Shown here piece after piece: positions 50,302 through 58,758 of a DNA stretch of 64,000 nt. The notes beneath the pieces are model-generated. The model had not been told where the DNA came from. It saw only the letters and a program-made list of their open reading frames with translations, and did no database searches. A program made the position numbers and the translations under genes. The first letter of the stretch is position 1. Each line of letters begins with the position of its first letter. The stretch is from DATFTF01 sp963825175 (GTDB lineage Bacteria > Acidobacteriota > Thermoanaerobaculia > UBA5066 > Gp7-AA6), in contig CAWGSA010000002.1 in the NCBI GenBank assembly GCA_963825175.1, positions 930,001-994,000 on the forward strand, in the 5' to 3' direction.

Positions 50302-50766
50302 GTGAACGATCAAGATCAACCGCTCCCGTTCACCCGCGACGCCTGGATCGCGTATGCGATGTTTCTGCTTTACTGCGCAACGTGGTACGGAGCATCTTCC
50401 CTATTCGGGGTTCCCGCGCAGGAGATGGTCTTTTGGCTCGTAGCGGTCTGCATGAGCGCTGCGCACATTTACTACGTTATACAGGCCTACGCTTCAACAG
50501 GTGGGCGCCGCGGCATCGACCTGACTCTAAACTTCATGCAATCAATCGCAACGACGTTCCTCATCACGGCCCACGTCGGGCACGCTATCAGCATAAAGGC
50601 CTCGCTTGGGCTCGTGGGTGCGGTGGCGGCCACGCACCCGATCGTGACAGATTGGCATCACATGCGACGCTACTTCCGGACGGAAGTGGCCAGTTATGTG
50701 CCTCCAGCTTGCATCTTGGTTGACTTCTCGGCGGCCGGTCTTGCCGTGCTCGCGATGGCGGTTTGA
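50302..50766 (+). CDS. Membrane protein, unknown
   Basis: 154 residues from GTG 50302 with AGGAGG 6 bp upstream. About five hydrophobic helices (WIAYAMFLLYCATWYGASSLF, MVFWLVAVCMSAAHIYYVIQ, MQSIATTFLITAHVGHAI, LGLVGAVAATHPIVT, CILVDFSAAGLAVLAMAV). No family recognised. Confidence 0.7.
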   Translation: MNDQDQPLPFTRDAWIAYAMFLLYCATWYGASSLFGVPAQEMVFWLVAVCMSAAHIYYVIQAYASTGGRRGIDLTLNFMQSIATTFLITAHVGHAISIKASLGLVGAVAATHPIVTDWHHMRRYFRTEVASYVPPACILVDFSAAGLAVLAMAV

Positions 50767-50826
50767 GTCGAAAGTCCTCGCTCAGCGTTTGCGGGGCTAT
50801 GGGTCAGAGCGTGGCGTCACCAAGCG

Positions 50827-51005
50827 GCGTAACCAGGCGATGCAGCGGACCCGCGGGGAGAAGGCTTGACCAACCGCCCCAACGCGCTGTGCTTTGGTCG
50901 TATCGCCTACTCGTTCGTGGCCCGTTGAATGGCGGCTTGCCACGCCCGCCGCTATGACCTGGCACCAGTTCGCGCGTATGGTGGCAATGACGCAAACCGT
51001 TAGGC
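50827..51005 (+). other. Possible very long or composite attC 50 (179 bp)
   Basis: Starts GCGTAAC..GCGATGCAGCGGAC and ends CGCAAACCGTTAGGC. It could instead be a left half and a right half of two different sites. Confidence 0.5.
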
Positions 51006-51022
51006 CGCCCTATGGCGATTGG

Positions 51023-51028
51023 TACTCT
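51023..51028 (+). promoter_or_regulatory. -10 box of a leaderless promoter
   Basis: TACTCT then TACGTA then ATG 51035, the same string as before the TlpA gene. Confidence 0.5.
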
Positions 51029-51034
51029 TACGTA

Positions 51035-51584
<550 letters not shown>

Positions 51585-51662
51585 CATCGGGCTTGCCTAG
51601 CCCGAGTCGCCCGCATCATAGAGCCGCTGCCGGGAAGGACGGCGGGCAACGATGTCTAGGCG

Positions 51663-51732
51663 GCCTAACCCGCGGCTGCAGCGGACGCCGTCGGCTGCGC
51701 CGCCGTCGCCGCTGAGCCGCAAGCCGTTAGGT
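51663..51732 (+). other. attC 51 (type A)
   Basis: R' GTTAGGT; 70 bp. Confidence 0.95.
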
Positions 51733-51753
51733 TGCGGAAGGTAAAGTGGCGGC

Positions 51754-52149
51754 ATGAAATCGTTCGTGGTCGGAATCGTTCTCGGGTTGGTCTTCATCTT
51801 CCTCGTTCATAGCGTTGAGCCGCAGCCAGCCCGCCAGCTCATCGCGCTCTTCCTGGCTTTCACGGCCTGCACGTACGCAGGTGCATTGCTGGCGCAACGG
51901 GTGCCCACGCATATCGGCCTCCTCGAGCTCGCCGTGGCCTGCGTCATATTCGGCCTGGCCGTGGTTGGCCTTCGCGCCTCAACAACTGCGCTTGCAGCCG
52001 GATACGCCCTTCATGGAGCTTGGGACCTTCTTCATCGCCCCCGCGTGGTTCCCACACGCGTAGCTTCGTGGTTCCCACCCATGTGCGCAGCGTTCGACCT
52101 CGTTGTGGCCGTGGCACTCCTCATCGGGCCGTGGCGGCCAATCGCCTAA
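51754..52149 (+). CDS. Membrane protein, DUF6010-like
   Basis: 131 residues, four hydrophobic helices. The end ALHGAWDLLHRPRVVPTRVASWFPPMCAAFDLVVAVALLI has conserved-looking His, Trp and Pro residues that I associate with DUF6010, without certainty. Confidence 0.65.
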   Translation: MKSFVVGIVLGLVFIFLVHSVEPQPARQLIALFLAFTACTYAGALLAQRVPTHIGLLELAVACVIFGLAVVGLRASTTALAAGYALHGAWDLLHRPRVVPTRVASWFPPMCAAFDLVVAVALLIGPWRPIA

Positions 52150-52178
52150 GGCCCTACATGCCGTTCGAATCACCGCAA

Positions 52179-52248
52179 CGTTAACCCGCGGCTGCAGCGG
52201 ACGCCGGCAGCTGCGTTGCCGTCGCCGCTGAGCCGCAAGCCGTTAGGC
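52179..52248 (+). other. attC 52 (type A, degenerate R'')
   Basis: R'' CGTTAAC, R' GTTAGGC. Confidence 0.88.
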
Positions 52249-52274
52249 GCGACTGGGCGGGGGATGTGGCGGTG

Positions 52275-52280
52275 TAGAAT
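52275..52280 (+). promoter_or_regulatory. -10 box of a leaderless promoter (TA cassette)
   Basis: TAGAAT exactly 6 nt before ATG 52287. Confidence 0.5.
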
Positions 52281-52286
52281 TCATCC

Positions 52287-52508
52287 ATGAGCTCTGCGGT
52301 GCTGGATGAGATCTTGAAGTTGAGCGTGGAGGACCGGATCCGAATCGCGCAAGAGATCTGGGATTCGGTGGCAGCAGACGAAAAGGCCGTTCCGGTAACC
52401 CAGGAGCAGAAGGACGAGCTGGATCGGCGGCTTGAGGACATGGCCCGTAACCCCAATGCCGGGCGGTCCTGGGAGGAATTTCGTTCGGAGCTCGAGCGGA
52501 AGGGTTGA
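52287..52508 (+). CDS. Addiction-module antitoxin
   Basis: 73 residues: LDEILKLSVEDRIRIAQEIWDSVAADEKAVPVTQEQKDELDRRLEDMARNPNAGRSWEEFRSELERKG, the standard addiction-module component family paired with ParE/RelE toxins. Its stop overlaps the toxin start by 4 bp. Confidence 0.94.
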   Translation: MSSAVLDEILKLSVEDRIRIAQEIWDSVAADEKAVPVTQEQKDELDRRLEDMARNPNAGRSWEEFRSELERKG

Positions 52509-52803
52509 AGTTTCAGGTAATCCTCCGTCCTCAGGCCGAGACCGATGTCCGGCAAGCCAGAGAATGGTATGAAGACCGGCGACTCGGTCTGGGGCGAGAC
52601 TTTCTGGACGGGGTCCAGAGCACCCTTGCTGTATTGGCCGAGAAACCACTGCGCTATCCGGCCGTGTACAGGAATATCCGCCGCGCCTGTTGCGGCGGTT
52701 TCCGTCCGGTGTCTTTTACTCTGTCACCGAAGGCGAGGTCTTCGTGGTGGCGTGCTTCCACTCGAAACGGAACCCGAGCCTACTCGTCGACCGCGCCAGA
52801 TAA
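52505..52803 (+). pseudogene. RelE/ParE toxin, one-base frameshift
   Basis: Starts MKFQVILRPQAETDVRQAREWYEDRRLGLGRDFLDGVQSTLAVLAEKPLRYPAVYRNIRRA, then leaves frame near 52690. The next frame restores LLRRFPSGVFYSVTEGEVFVVACFHSKRNPSLL and stops at 52803. One missing C explains it. Sequence error or toxin inactivation. Confidence 0.88.
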
Positions 52804-52812
52804 TCACCACGC

Positions 52813-52882
52813 GCCTAACCCGCGGCTGCAGCGGACGCCGTCGGCTCTGCCGGCGTCGCCGCTGAGCCGCAAGCCGTTAGGC
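52813..52882 (+). other. attC 53 (type A)
   Basis: 70 bp, intact cores. Confidence 0.96.
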
Positions 52883-52938
52883 CAGGGCAAGATTAGGACC
52901 ACCGAGATACGGTTTCAGCCAATAAGAGGAGGCTGCAA

Positions 52939-53280
52939 ATGGCCACGCGAAATGTCATCAGGGTGAAGCCCGGCGAGTTTGAGTCACTTGGCAGGAAACT
53001 TGAGCGTCTGTTTACGACGTTGTCTGCGGGCGAGGCTGCGGCATTCTCCTTTCTCATGGAGGCCGCGGCGGCTGGCGCTGGTCAGGCTCCGCCGCCGTCG
53101 TGGATCACGCCTCGTTTTCGCTACAAGCCCCGTGGGGCGAAGGCACTTGTGGCTGGCGGCTCGGATGGTCTGACGATTCTGATCAATTCGCACGGAAAGA
53201 TCACTGTCGTCCCGCCAACTGGGCCCCTTCCGATGGATCGGAACACAGATGTATTGGGCGCAATACCGATTCGCGGTTGA
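52939..53280 (+). CDS. Soluble protein, unknown
   Basis: 113 residues with AGAGGAGG before ATG 52939. MATRNVIRVKPGEFESLGRKLERLFTTLSAGEAAAFSFLMEAAAAGAG then a Pro/Gly-rich basic part and GLTILINSHGKITVVPPTG. The N-terminal helix with SAGEAAAFSFL recalls short class-defining segments of some natural-product peptides, but that is speculation. Confidence 0.65.
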   Translation: MATRNVIRVKPGEFESLGRKLERLFTTLSAGEAAAFSFLMEAAAAGAGQAPPPSWITPRFRYKPRGAKALVAGGSDGLTILINSHGKITVVPPTGPLPMDRNTDVLGAIPIRG

Positions 53281-53326
53281 GTGGGGAGATGGTCTGGAGC
53301 CCCCGCCAACAATCAGCTAACCGCGC

Positions 53327-53396
53327 GCCTAATCCGCGGCTGCAGCGGACGCCGTCGGCTGCGCCGCCGTCGCCGCTGAGCCGCAAGCCGTTAGGC
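53327..53396 (+). other. attC 54 (type A, R'' GCCTAAT)
   Basis: Last base of R'' changed; otherwise canonical. Confidence 0.92.
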
Positions 53397-53627
53397 CGGC
53401 CCGCGACTCGTCGGGGCATGAGCGCCTTAACTCCAAGTCGGAGTGATGCGATCTTCCTTCGCGGCGCTTGGCTGGCTCTTCGGGCCAGCGTGATGAGGAG
53501 GTTGCGCGTCAGGTCGCGTCATCCAGCGGCTCGCGGTTCACGCGGGCGTTGCTCAAGGGCTTGGGGCAAAGTGTGGCCAACTCAGGTACCGGCGCCAGGC
53601 CCATCATCCGCAGAGTAGGTGTGGCCG
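53397..53627 (+). other. Gene-free cassette
   Basis: 231 bp without a credible gene; single copy. GTTGCTCAAGGGCTTGGGGC and similar blocks have no match elsewhere in the window. Confidence 0.45.
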
Positions 53628-53686
53628 GCCTAACACGTCGCTGCACCGGACGGCGGCGGCTGCGCCGCCGTCGCCGGTGAGGCGGC
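53628..53686 (+). other. attC 55, truncated at the right end
   Basis: Type B left arm complete, then GCCGGTGA joined to GGCGGCCAG; the GTTAGGC core is deleted. Confidence 0.8.
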
Positions 53687-53711
53687 CAGAACGTACAGAA
53701 AAGAGACCACG

Positions 53712-54056
53712 ATGAGAAACGAGGAGGCGGTACCTGAGACGAAGGGTGTTACGGTGAAGCTACTAGCAGCGCTTGACCTTGGCCCTGAAATCGACGGCAT
53801 GGCAGGGCGCCAACTTCGAACGCGAATGGTGACCATCGAACCTGGAGGCGTCTTCGGCCCGATTCACGACCACAAAGACAGGCCGGGAATGGTCTATATA
53901 CTGCAAGGAACAATCACTGACCATCGAGATGGAGTGGCTAAGGAGTATGGGCCGGGTGTGGGCTGGCCCGAGGACAAGAACACCACGCACTGGCTTGAGA
54001 ATAGAGGAACGACGCTAGCGGTGGAGATCTCAGTCGATATAGTCAGGCAACAGTGA
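53712..54056 (+). CDS. Cupin-domain protein
   Basis: 114 residues. Cupin motif 1 GPIHDHKDRPGMVYILQG, motif 2 GVGWPEDKNTTHWLENRG; the metal His and Glu positions are only partly kept. Small sugar- or amino-acid-modifying or sensory folds; no specific role. Confidence 0.85.
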   Translation: MRNEEAVPETKGVTVKLLAALDLGPEIDGMAGRQLRTRMVTIEPGGVFGPIHDHKDRPGMVYILQGTITDHRDGVAKEYGPGVGWPEDKNTTHWLENRGTTLAVEISVDIVRQQ

Positions 54057-54085
54057 GCTCAGGCCCGACATTTACCCTGGTCGCC

Positions 54086-54164
54086 GCCTACCAACGCGCT
54101 GCAGCGGCCTCGTTGCCAGTCACTGCGCTCCTTCCTCCTCGCCGCCGAGCTTGAATCTTTAGGC
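54086..54164 (+). other. attC 56 (degenerate, 79 bp)
   Basis: GCCTACCAACGCGCTGCAGC left arm, ending GAGCTTGAATCTTTAGGC; type C-like. Confidence 0.7.
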
Positions 54165-54176
54165 GACTAACGGAGA

Positions 54177-54528
54177 ATGGCAGCACTCTCTCTGAAGGTT
54201 CTCATGGCCGTCGCCCTTCTGGGAACTGCGGGTGCGGTCGCGGCGCTCGCCCTCGGCGCCGCCGGCGCCGAGCTCATGCCCGTTTGGCAAGCAGCGTCGG
54301 TAATTGCGTGTGGCGTGGATATCGGCGCTACCAGCCACCGCTGGTGGCCTACCATCGCTCCTGGCCGGAGCGGTCGGGCTTTTCATTCTCCCTTCGATCT
54401 TTTCAAGTGCCTTCTCTTATTCGCGGAGGCGAGCGGCCTTGAATCGTCGTTGCCCAGCCGGGCACGAAGTGCCGATTGATGCCGCATTCTGCCCACTCTG
54501 TGGCTCAACTCTTGAACCGGTCGCCTAA
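54177..54528 (+). pseudogene. Membrane protein with C-terminal zinc ribbon, frameshifted
   Basis: Starts MAALSLKVLMAVALLGTAGAVAALALGAAGAELMPVWQAASV and shifts near 54300 into GGLPSLLAGAVGLFILPSIFSSAFSYSRRRAALNRRCPAGHEVPIDAAFCPLCGSTLEPVA. Two helices plus a C-x(n)-C-P-x-C-G ribbon make sense as one protein. Stop lies in attC 57. Confidence 0.6.
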
Positions 54529-54637
54529 CCCGCGGCTGCAGCGGACGGGCGCGGCCGCGCCGCTGCCGTCCGTTCGTGGTGAACACGCATCGTCTGGTGG
54601 GGCAGGGCGCGCGTCGCTGAGCCGCACACCGTTAGAC
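54523..54637 (+). other. attC 57 (long, 115 bp)
   Basis: Same extended loop as attC 8 (GGGCGCGGCCGCGCC...GAACACGCATCGTC); R' GTTAGAC. Confidence 0.93.
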
Positions 54638-54650
54638 GGCAGATGACTGA

Positions 54651-55127
54651 ATGTTCGAAATCGTGGTGACACCGCTTAGGCGTATCAAATCCGAGCTAAC
54701 GCGATCACTGGCGCCCGGAGAACTCGAAGAACGAAAGGCTGGTCTTTCCCGAGACAGACCTGATGCTTCTGGGCGCACTCCTTTCGGTCGGCTCGCCGAT
54801 CACGAGGTCTCCGGGGAATTTGTCCATAACGTTTTCGCGTACGCGGCCATCGATCGAACCAACAGCCCACTTGGTCTGGCGTGTCACTTCGCGATTATCG
54901 CCGGGCCTCCGGAATGTGTCATTTCCACTGTTGAGGACCTGCGCCAACATCTCTACAAAGTGCAACAGGACCTGGTTGGCCGACTGCTTGCCGCCGGCGA
55001 GCCCGGTCGTTTCCTGACCCAGGAGGGTGCGTCGTATGATTCGGCTGAGGAATTCCTTCTGGTCGGCACTCTCGCATGCATCGAAATTACGTCGCGCCAC
55101 GCCGTCGGCCTCGTTGTGAGATGGTGA
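54651..55127 (+). CDS. Soluble protein, unknown
   Basis: 158 residues: MFEIVVTPLRRIKSELTRSLAPGELEERKAGL, a hydrophobic core (VFAYAAIDRTNSPLGLACHFAIIAGPPECVISTVEDL) and ITSRHAVGLVVRW at the end. No family recognised. Confidence 0.7.
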   Translation: MFEIVVTPLRRIKSELTRSLAPGELEERKAGLSRDRPDASGRTPFGRLADHEVSGEFVHNVFAYAAIDRTNSPLGLACHFAIIAGPPECVISTVEDLRQHLYKVQQDLVGRLLAAGEPGRFLTQEGASYDSAEEFLLVGTLACIEITSRHAVGLVVRW

Positions 55128-55146
55128 CCGTGCGAAGAAGCCTGCC

Positions 55147-55216
55147 GCCTAACCCGCGGCTGCAGCGGACGCCGGCGGCTGCGCCGCCGTCGCCGCTGAG
55201 CCGCAAGCCGTTAGAC
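55147..55216 (+). other. attC 58 (type A)
   Basis: R' GTTAGAC; 70 bp. Confidence 0.95.
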
Positions 55217-55230
55217 GGCACGAGAGGCCG

Positions 55231-55548
55231 ATGAAATTCGTGTTCGAGATTCGCGTGAGGCCAGGGCATACGGTCGAAGAGTACGTGGCGGCTTGGAGCC
55301 GTGCTAGCGCCCTTATTCAGCAAGCGCCCGGTGCCAGAGGCACCAAGCTGCACCGCAAGATCGATGAACCCAACGTGCTCCTGGCAATCGCGAGCTGGGA
55401 CTCGAAAGCGAGCCGGGATGCAGCCGATACCTACCTCATGCCCGATGCTGCGATAAGGGCGGTGCTTGACGAGCACGGCAGGTTCGCAGACTTCGCGGTC
55501 TTAGGTGCTTTTGAGGAGCCGGAATGGATAGTCGAGCCACCCCTGTAG
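55231..55548 (+). CDS. ABM-type (antibiotic biosynthesis monooxygenase-like) protein
   Basis: 105 residues with a ferredoxin-like pattern: MKFVFEIRVRPGHTVEEYVAAWSRASALIQQAPGARGTKLHRKIDEPNVLLAIASWDSKASRDAA. Dimeric alpha/beta-barrel fold; no substrate clue. Confidence 0.8.
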   Translation: MKFVFEIRVRPGHTVEEYVAAWSRASALIQQAPGARGTKLHRKIDEPNVLLAIASWDSKASRDAADTYLMPDAAIRAVLDEHGRFADFAVLGAFEEPEWIVEPPL

Positions 55549-55585
55549 ACTTGCGCGCCAGCCGTTCGGCTTCGGGCCGAGTGCC

Positions 55586-55655
55586 GTCTAACCCGCGGCT
55601 GCAGCGGACGCCGTCCTCTGCGCCGCCGTCGCCGCCGAGCCGCAAACCGTTAGGT
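55586..55655 (+). other. attC 59 (type A)
   Basis: R'' GTCTAAC, R' GTTAGGT. Confidence 0.94.
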
Positions 55656-55739
55656 GCGAGCGGAAAGATGAGTCAGGCCTGCGAGCGCACCACAGTGGCA
55701 CCGCGGGTCATTACCCCGCGCGACGCCCATGTTCCACCC

Positions 55740-55862
55740 TTATTTCTTTATCTTGCGGAAGTCCCAGCCATAGCCACCCTTGACGTTCTTCGCATTCACC
55801 GAGAGGTCCTTGAGCTTCTTTCCTGTCTTCTTGCTTGTCTTCTTCCCCTTTTTGGCGACCAT
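55740..55862 (-). CDS. Lys-rich 40-residue peptide with VKGG motif
   Basis: Reads MVAKKGKKTSKKTGKKLKDLSVNAKNVKGGYGWDFRKIKK on the minus strand, start ATG 55862 next to GGAGAAGGAG. It is the second member of the peptide family at 45097 (same MxAKKGxKxSxK start, L-K-x-L-x-V core, then VKGG) and runs against cassette orientation. Resembles double-glycine precursor-peptide leaders; function not established. Confidence 0.65.
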   Translation of the reverse strand: MVAKKGKKTSKKTGKKLKDLSVNAKNVKGGYGWDFRKIKK

Positions 55863-56001
55863 CTCCTTCTCCTTCCTGCTCGGTCGATTCTGACTGACTC
55901 TGAGTTGGAGAGGAGCATCTGCCGTGCCACGACGGTTAATTGCCGCAACTCGTTATGCCGCTGAGCCTTGTCAGCAGCCGCCGGGCGATGACAGTCTCGG
56001 A

Positions 56002-56304
56002 ATGACGGGATCTCGAAGATCCAAGAAGAGACTATTTGGCCTCGTTGATCGACTACTCGGTGACGAGCCACGAGCCCTGGGTGGGCGAGTGGCTTTGCGA
56101 TGGAACTTCGAGCACCCGGTGAAAGTCTCGTGGCCTTCGGTCAGGAGGGCCGTGAAATTCGTGAGAGGCAGATCCGGCAAGCTGGTAGTCGCACCCGTCG
56201 AGTTCGCCACGGTCGCGCCTAACCCGTGGCTGCAGCGGACGCCGTCGGCTTCGCCGCCGTCGCCGCTGAGCCGCAAGCCGTTAGGCGTCAGAGGCTCAAC
56301 GTAG
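56002..56304 (+). CDS. Possible small basic protein running through attC 60
   Basis: MTGSRRSKKRLFGLVDRLLGDEPRALGGRVALRWNFEHPVKVSWPSVRRAVKFVRGRSG continues into the attC. Weak: the frame ends beyond R', and no family is recognised. Confidence 0.3.
   Translation: MTGSRRSKKRLFGLVDRLLGDEPRALGGRVALRWNFEHPVKVSWPSVRRAVKFVRGRSGKLVVAPVEFATVAPNPWLQRTPSASPPSPLSRKPLGVRGST
56217..56286 (+). other. attC 60 (type A)
   Basis: 70 bp; CCCGTGGCTGCAGCGG left arm. Confidence 0.95.
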
Positions 56305-56306
56305 CC

Positions 56307-56423
56307 GTGTTCTGCCCGGTGTGCGCCGATGAGTATCAGGAGGGCTACAGTCGTTGCGCGGACTGCGATGCGGACCTGGTCGAGACTCTTTCCTCTGCGC
56401 CCGAACCGCCGCATTCGAGATGA
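56307..56423 (+). CDS. Short zinc-ribbon peptide
   Basis: 38 residues from GTG 56307: VFCPVCADEYQEGYSRCADCDADLVETLSSAPEPPHSR, with C-x-x-C twice. It overlaps the DUF2007-like gene by 4 bp and is its natural partner; in relatives the ribbon and DUF2007 may be one protein. Confidence 0.65.
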   Translation: MFCPVCADEYQEGYSRCADCDADLVETLSSAPEPPHSR

Positions 56424-56671
56424 CGACGGTGCTCGAGACAGGTGACCAGAGCTTGATAGCAGTTGCTCGGTCGGTCCTGGAATCGGCTGGCATTCCCTGC
56501 ATAGCGAGGAACGAAATGCTCCAGAACCTTTTCGGCTGGGGGAGCATCGGCGCAGGGTTCAACGCGGTCATCGGGCCCATCCGCCTTCAGGTTCTCAAGG
56601 AAGACGAAAAAGTAGCACGGGAACTCCTCAAGGACGTACCGTTGTCGCAAACCGAGGAAGGTGACGCCTAA
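56420..56671 (+). CDS. DUF2007-like protein
   Basis: 83 residues from ATG 56420: MTTVLETGDQSLIAVARSVLESAGIPCIARNEMLQNLFGWGSIGAGFNAVIGPIRLQVLKEDEKVARELLKDV, the DUF2007 signature (LIAxARSLLESAGIP, IRLQVxxEDxxxAREL). Stop lies in the collapsed attC 61. Confidence 0.88.
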   Translation: MTTVLETGDQSLIAVARSVLESAGIPCIARNEMLQNLFGWGSIGAGFNAVIGPIRLQVLKEDEKVARELLKDVPLSQTEEGDA

Positions 56672-56688
56672 CCCGCAAGCCGTTAGGC
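56666..56688 (+). other. attC 61, collapsed to 23 bp
   Basis: GCCTAACCCGC joined to AAGCCGTTAGGC; the deletion fits a CCGC direct repeat in each arm. Confidence 0.88.
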
Positions 56689-56734
56689 CGCAGAAGAAAC
56701 ATTCCTCTCACCACCACCACGCATCGGAGGTCAC

Positions 56735-57121
56735 ATGAAACGAGTCACTGGCATCGGCGGCATCTTCTTCAAGGCCAAAGACGCTCCATCACTGCAGGCT
56801 TGGTACAAGCGGCACCTGGGAATCGATGTCCAAGTCTGGGGCGGAGCTGCCTTCGATTGGACCGACGCCGAGGGCAAGCCGGTTGCAGGCACAACTGCCT
56901 GGTTGATCGATCCGCAAGAAAGTGATCACTTTGCTCCGAGCTCTGCTTCCTTCATGGTCAACTACCGAGTGGAAGACCTCCACGCCCTGGTCAAGGTCTT
57001 GAAGGAAGAAGGCTGCAATGTGCTCGAGAAGATTGACGAATCCGAGTATGGGAAGTTTGCCTGGGTCATTGATCCAGAGGGAAACAAGGTCGAGCTATGG
57101 CAGCCGCCTCAAGGCCAATGA
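56735..57121 (+). CDS. VOC-family (glyoxalase-like) protein
   Basis: 128 residues: VTGIGGIFFKAKDAPSLQAWYKRHLGIDVQVWGGAAFDW and SFMVNYRVEDLHALVKVLKEEGCNVLEKIDESEYGKFAWVIDPEGNKVELWQP, with the metal Glu in KVELW. Resembles bleomycin-binding/dioxygenase-fold proteins; substrate unknown. Confidence 0.92.
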   Translation: MKRVTGIGGIFFKAKDAPSLQAWYKRHLGIDVQVWGGAAFDWTDAEGKPVAGTTAWLIDPQESDHFAPSSASFMVNYRVEDLHALVKVLKEEGCNVLEKIDESEYGKFAWVIDPEGNKVELWQPPQGQ

Positions 57122-57152
57122 GCAGGCTCGTTACTCACGGCCGCGAACTGCG

Positions 57153-57286
57153 GCCGAACACGTCGTGCAACCGGACGCCGGACGCCGTCCTATTTCCGGA
57201 CCGAGGCTGGCTATGCAAGCCCGGTCTCACGTCGGTCGAGCTCTATCTCGAGTCCGGAGGCGCCGAGTCATGAATCAGGTCTCGCA
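57153..57286 (+). other. Degenerate attC start and spacer
   Basis: GCCGAACACGTCGTGCAACC begins like an attC left arm but has no right arm. Nothing else recognised up to the next site. Confidence 0.4.
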
Positions 57287-57320
57287 GCCTAACCCGCCGC
57301 TGAGCCGCAAGCCGGGAGGC
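57287..57320 (+). other. attC 62, collapsed to 34 bp
   Basis: GCCTAACCCGCCGCTGAGCC...GGGAGGC: central hairpin deleted and R' mutated. Confidence 0.8.
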
Positions 57321-57383
57321 CGCTGGCAGCGCCGCTTGGGACGGATCGGTCGTGATTAAGTTGGCCTTCGAGGCGGGTCGCCG

Positions 57384-58349
57384 ATGAAGGCTGCCGTTTT
57401 GCACGCCCTTGGCGCGATACCTCGCTTCGAGGACTTCCCCGATCCCCAACCGGGCCAGGATGAAGTGCTCGTGCATGTCACTGCCGCCTCGCTGAAAAAT
57501 ATCGACAAGGTCTTGGCGAGCGGTACGCACTACGGTAGCGATGGTCAGCTGCCGACGGTGTGCGGTGTTGACGGAGTGGGGGTCCTGGAGAATGGGACTC
57601 GCGTCTTCTGCGGCGGGGCCCGCAGACCCTATGGGATGATGGCCACGCTCAGCGTCGTGCCCCGGACCTGGTGCGTTCCCGTTCCGGAGGGCGTTGATGA
57701 CTGCATCGCGGCAGCTCTGCCGAATCCCGCGCTATCCTCCTGGCTGCCGTTGACATGGCGAGCCCAGCTCAAGCGAGGGGAGACGGTTCTGGTCCTCGGT
57801 GCGACCGGCGTAGCGGGGAAGCTCGCTGTTCAAATCGCAAAGCACCTGGGTGCCGGCCGTGTTGTTGCTGCTGGGCGCAACGAGCGCATCCTTCAAACCC
57901 TGGCTTCGCTCGGGGCGGATGCGACGATTTCCTTGAGCCAGTCGGATGAAGCCCTCGCCTTAGCCTTCCGTCGGGAGGCTCTCCGCGGGCACTTCGACAT
58001 TGTTCTCGACTATGTCTGGGGCCACCCAACGGAAGTCCTGCTCGCTGCCCTAACCGGCCATGACGTGAGGGCTGAGTCACGCGGTGTGCGGCTGATTGAG
58101 ATTGGCGAAATGGCTGGCCCCACCATCCTTCTGTCGGCGGCTGCGCTGCGGAGTTCCGGCATTGAGATCAGCGGGACTGGTGGAGGCAGCGTTCCACATC
58201 GTGTCATCTTCGATGCCTTTCCGAAGGTGTGGTCCCTGGCTGCCAGCGGCCAACTGCACATTGATACCGAACGAGTCCCGCTGGCCGATGTCGAGTCGGC
58301 CTGGCGGAAAAATGACCTGCCCGGTTGGCGGCTTGTCATTGTCCCGTAA
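57384..58349 (+). CDS. Zinc-independent MDR-type oxidoreductase (quinone reductase-like)
   Basis: 321 residues: GroES-like N-terminus (PGQDEVLVHVTAASLKNIDKVLASG, VCGVDGVGVL) and a nucleotide-binding domain with VLVLGATGVAGKLAVQIAKHLGAGRVVAAGRN (A/G-x-x-G-x-x-G). The Zn-binding Cys of alcohol dehydrogenases is lacking. One of the longest cassette genes in the array. Confidence 0.9.
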   Translation: MKAAVLHALGAIPRFEDFPDPQPGQDEVLVHVTAASLKNIDKVLASGTHYGSDGQLPTVCGVDGVGVLENGTRVFCGGARRPYGMMATLSVVPRTWCVPVPEGVDDCIAAALPNPALSSWLPLTWRAQLKRGETVLVLGATGVAGKLAVQIAKHLGAGRVVAAGRNERILQTLASLGADATISLSQSDEALALAFRREALRGHFDIVLDYVWGHPTEVLLAALTGHDVRAESRGVRLIEIGEMAGPTILLSAAALRSSGIEISGTGGGSVPHRVIFDAFPKVWSLAASGQLHIDTERVPLADVESAWRKNDLPGWRLVIVP

Positions 58350-58386
58350 AGGCCGTTCGGTGGGAGTGATTCTTGAGCTGCTGCGG

Positions 58387-58416
58387 GCCTAACAAGCGGG
58401 TGCAGCGGACGCGGCA
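58387..58416 (+). other. attC 63 left half, interrupted
   Basis: GCCTAACAAGCGGGTGCAGC then GGACGCGGCA, followed directly by an IS-like end. Confidence 0.7.
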
Positions 58417-58680
58417 GTTGACCCGATAACGTTGACACTTCCACCTAACGCTTGAGGAGATCTCAAATGCCAGGAAATGGAGTCAGGCGAAGACTTGGCA
58501 AAGCGGACCATCTACCTGGTCCCTCCTCGGCGAAGAGGGCTTCCGTATGCGTCTAGCCGGCATATTCGTGGCTACGAGTGATGTGGTTCCCGTTCGAGAG
58601 TGGCTCCATGCTCGGCCAGCAAGGGCGTCTGGATCACGACCTAACTGTCACCTGAAAAAGTGTCAACTAAATCGGGTTTC
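58417..58680. mobile_element. IS relic inserted in an attC
   Basis: Left end GTTGACCCGATAACGTTGAC and right end GTGTCAACTAAATCGGGT (58660-58677) are near-complements of each other and match the end of the IS fragment at 47887. The 200 bp between carry no recognisable transposase. Confidence 0.55.
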
Positions 58681-58689
58681 AAGATCCCC

Positions 58690-58734
58690 CGGTCGGCTTC
58701 GCCGCCGTCGCCGCTGAGCCGCCAGCCGTTCGGC
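58690..58734 (+). other. attC 63 right half
   Basis: GGTCGGCTTCGCCGCCGTCG...GTTCGGC; R' mutated. Confidence 0.75.
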
Positions 58735-58758
58735 GGCACGAGACGGTGGGGAAGCGGA

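Noticed and set aside
56735..57121. Fosfomycin or bleomycin resistance protein
   Set aside because: It shares only the generic VOC fold; no family-specific residues can be identified by eye.
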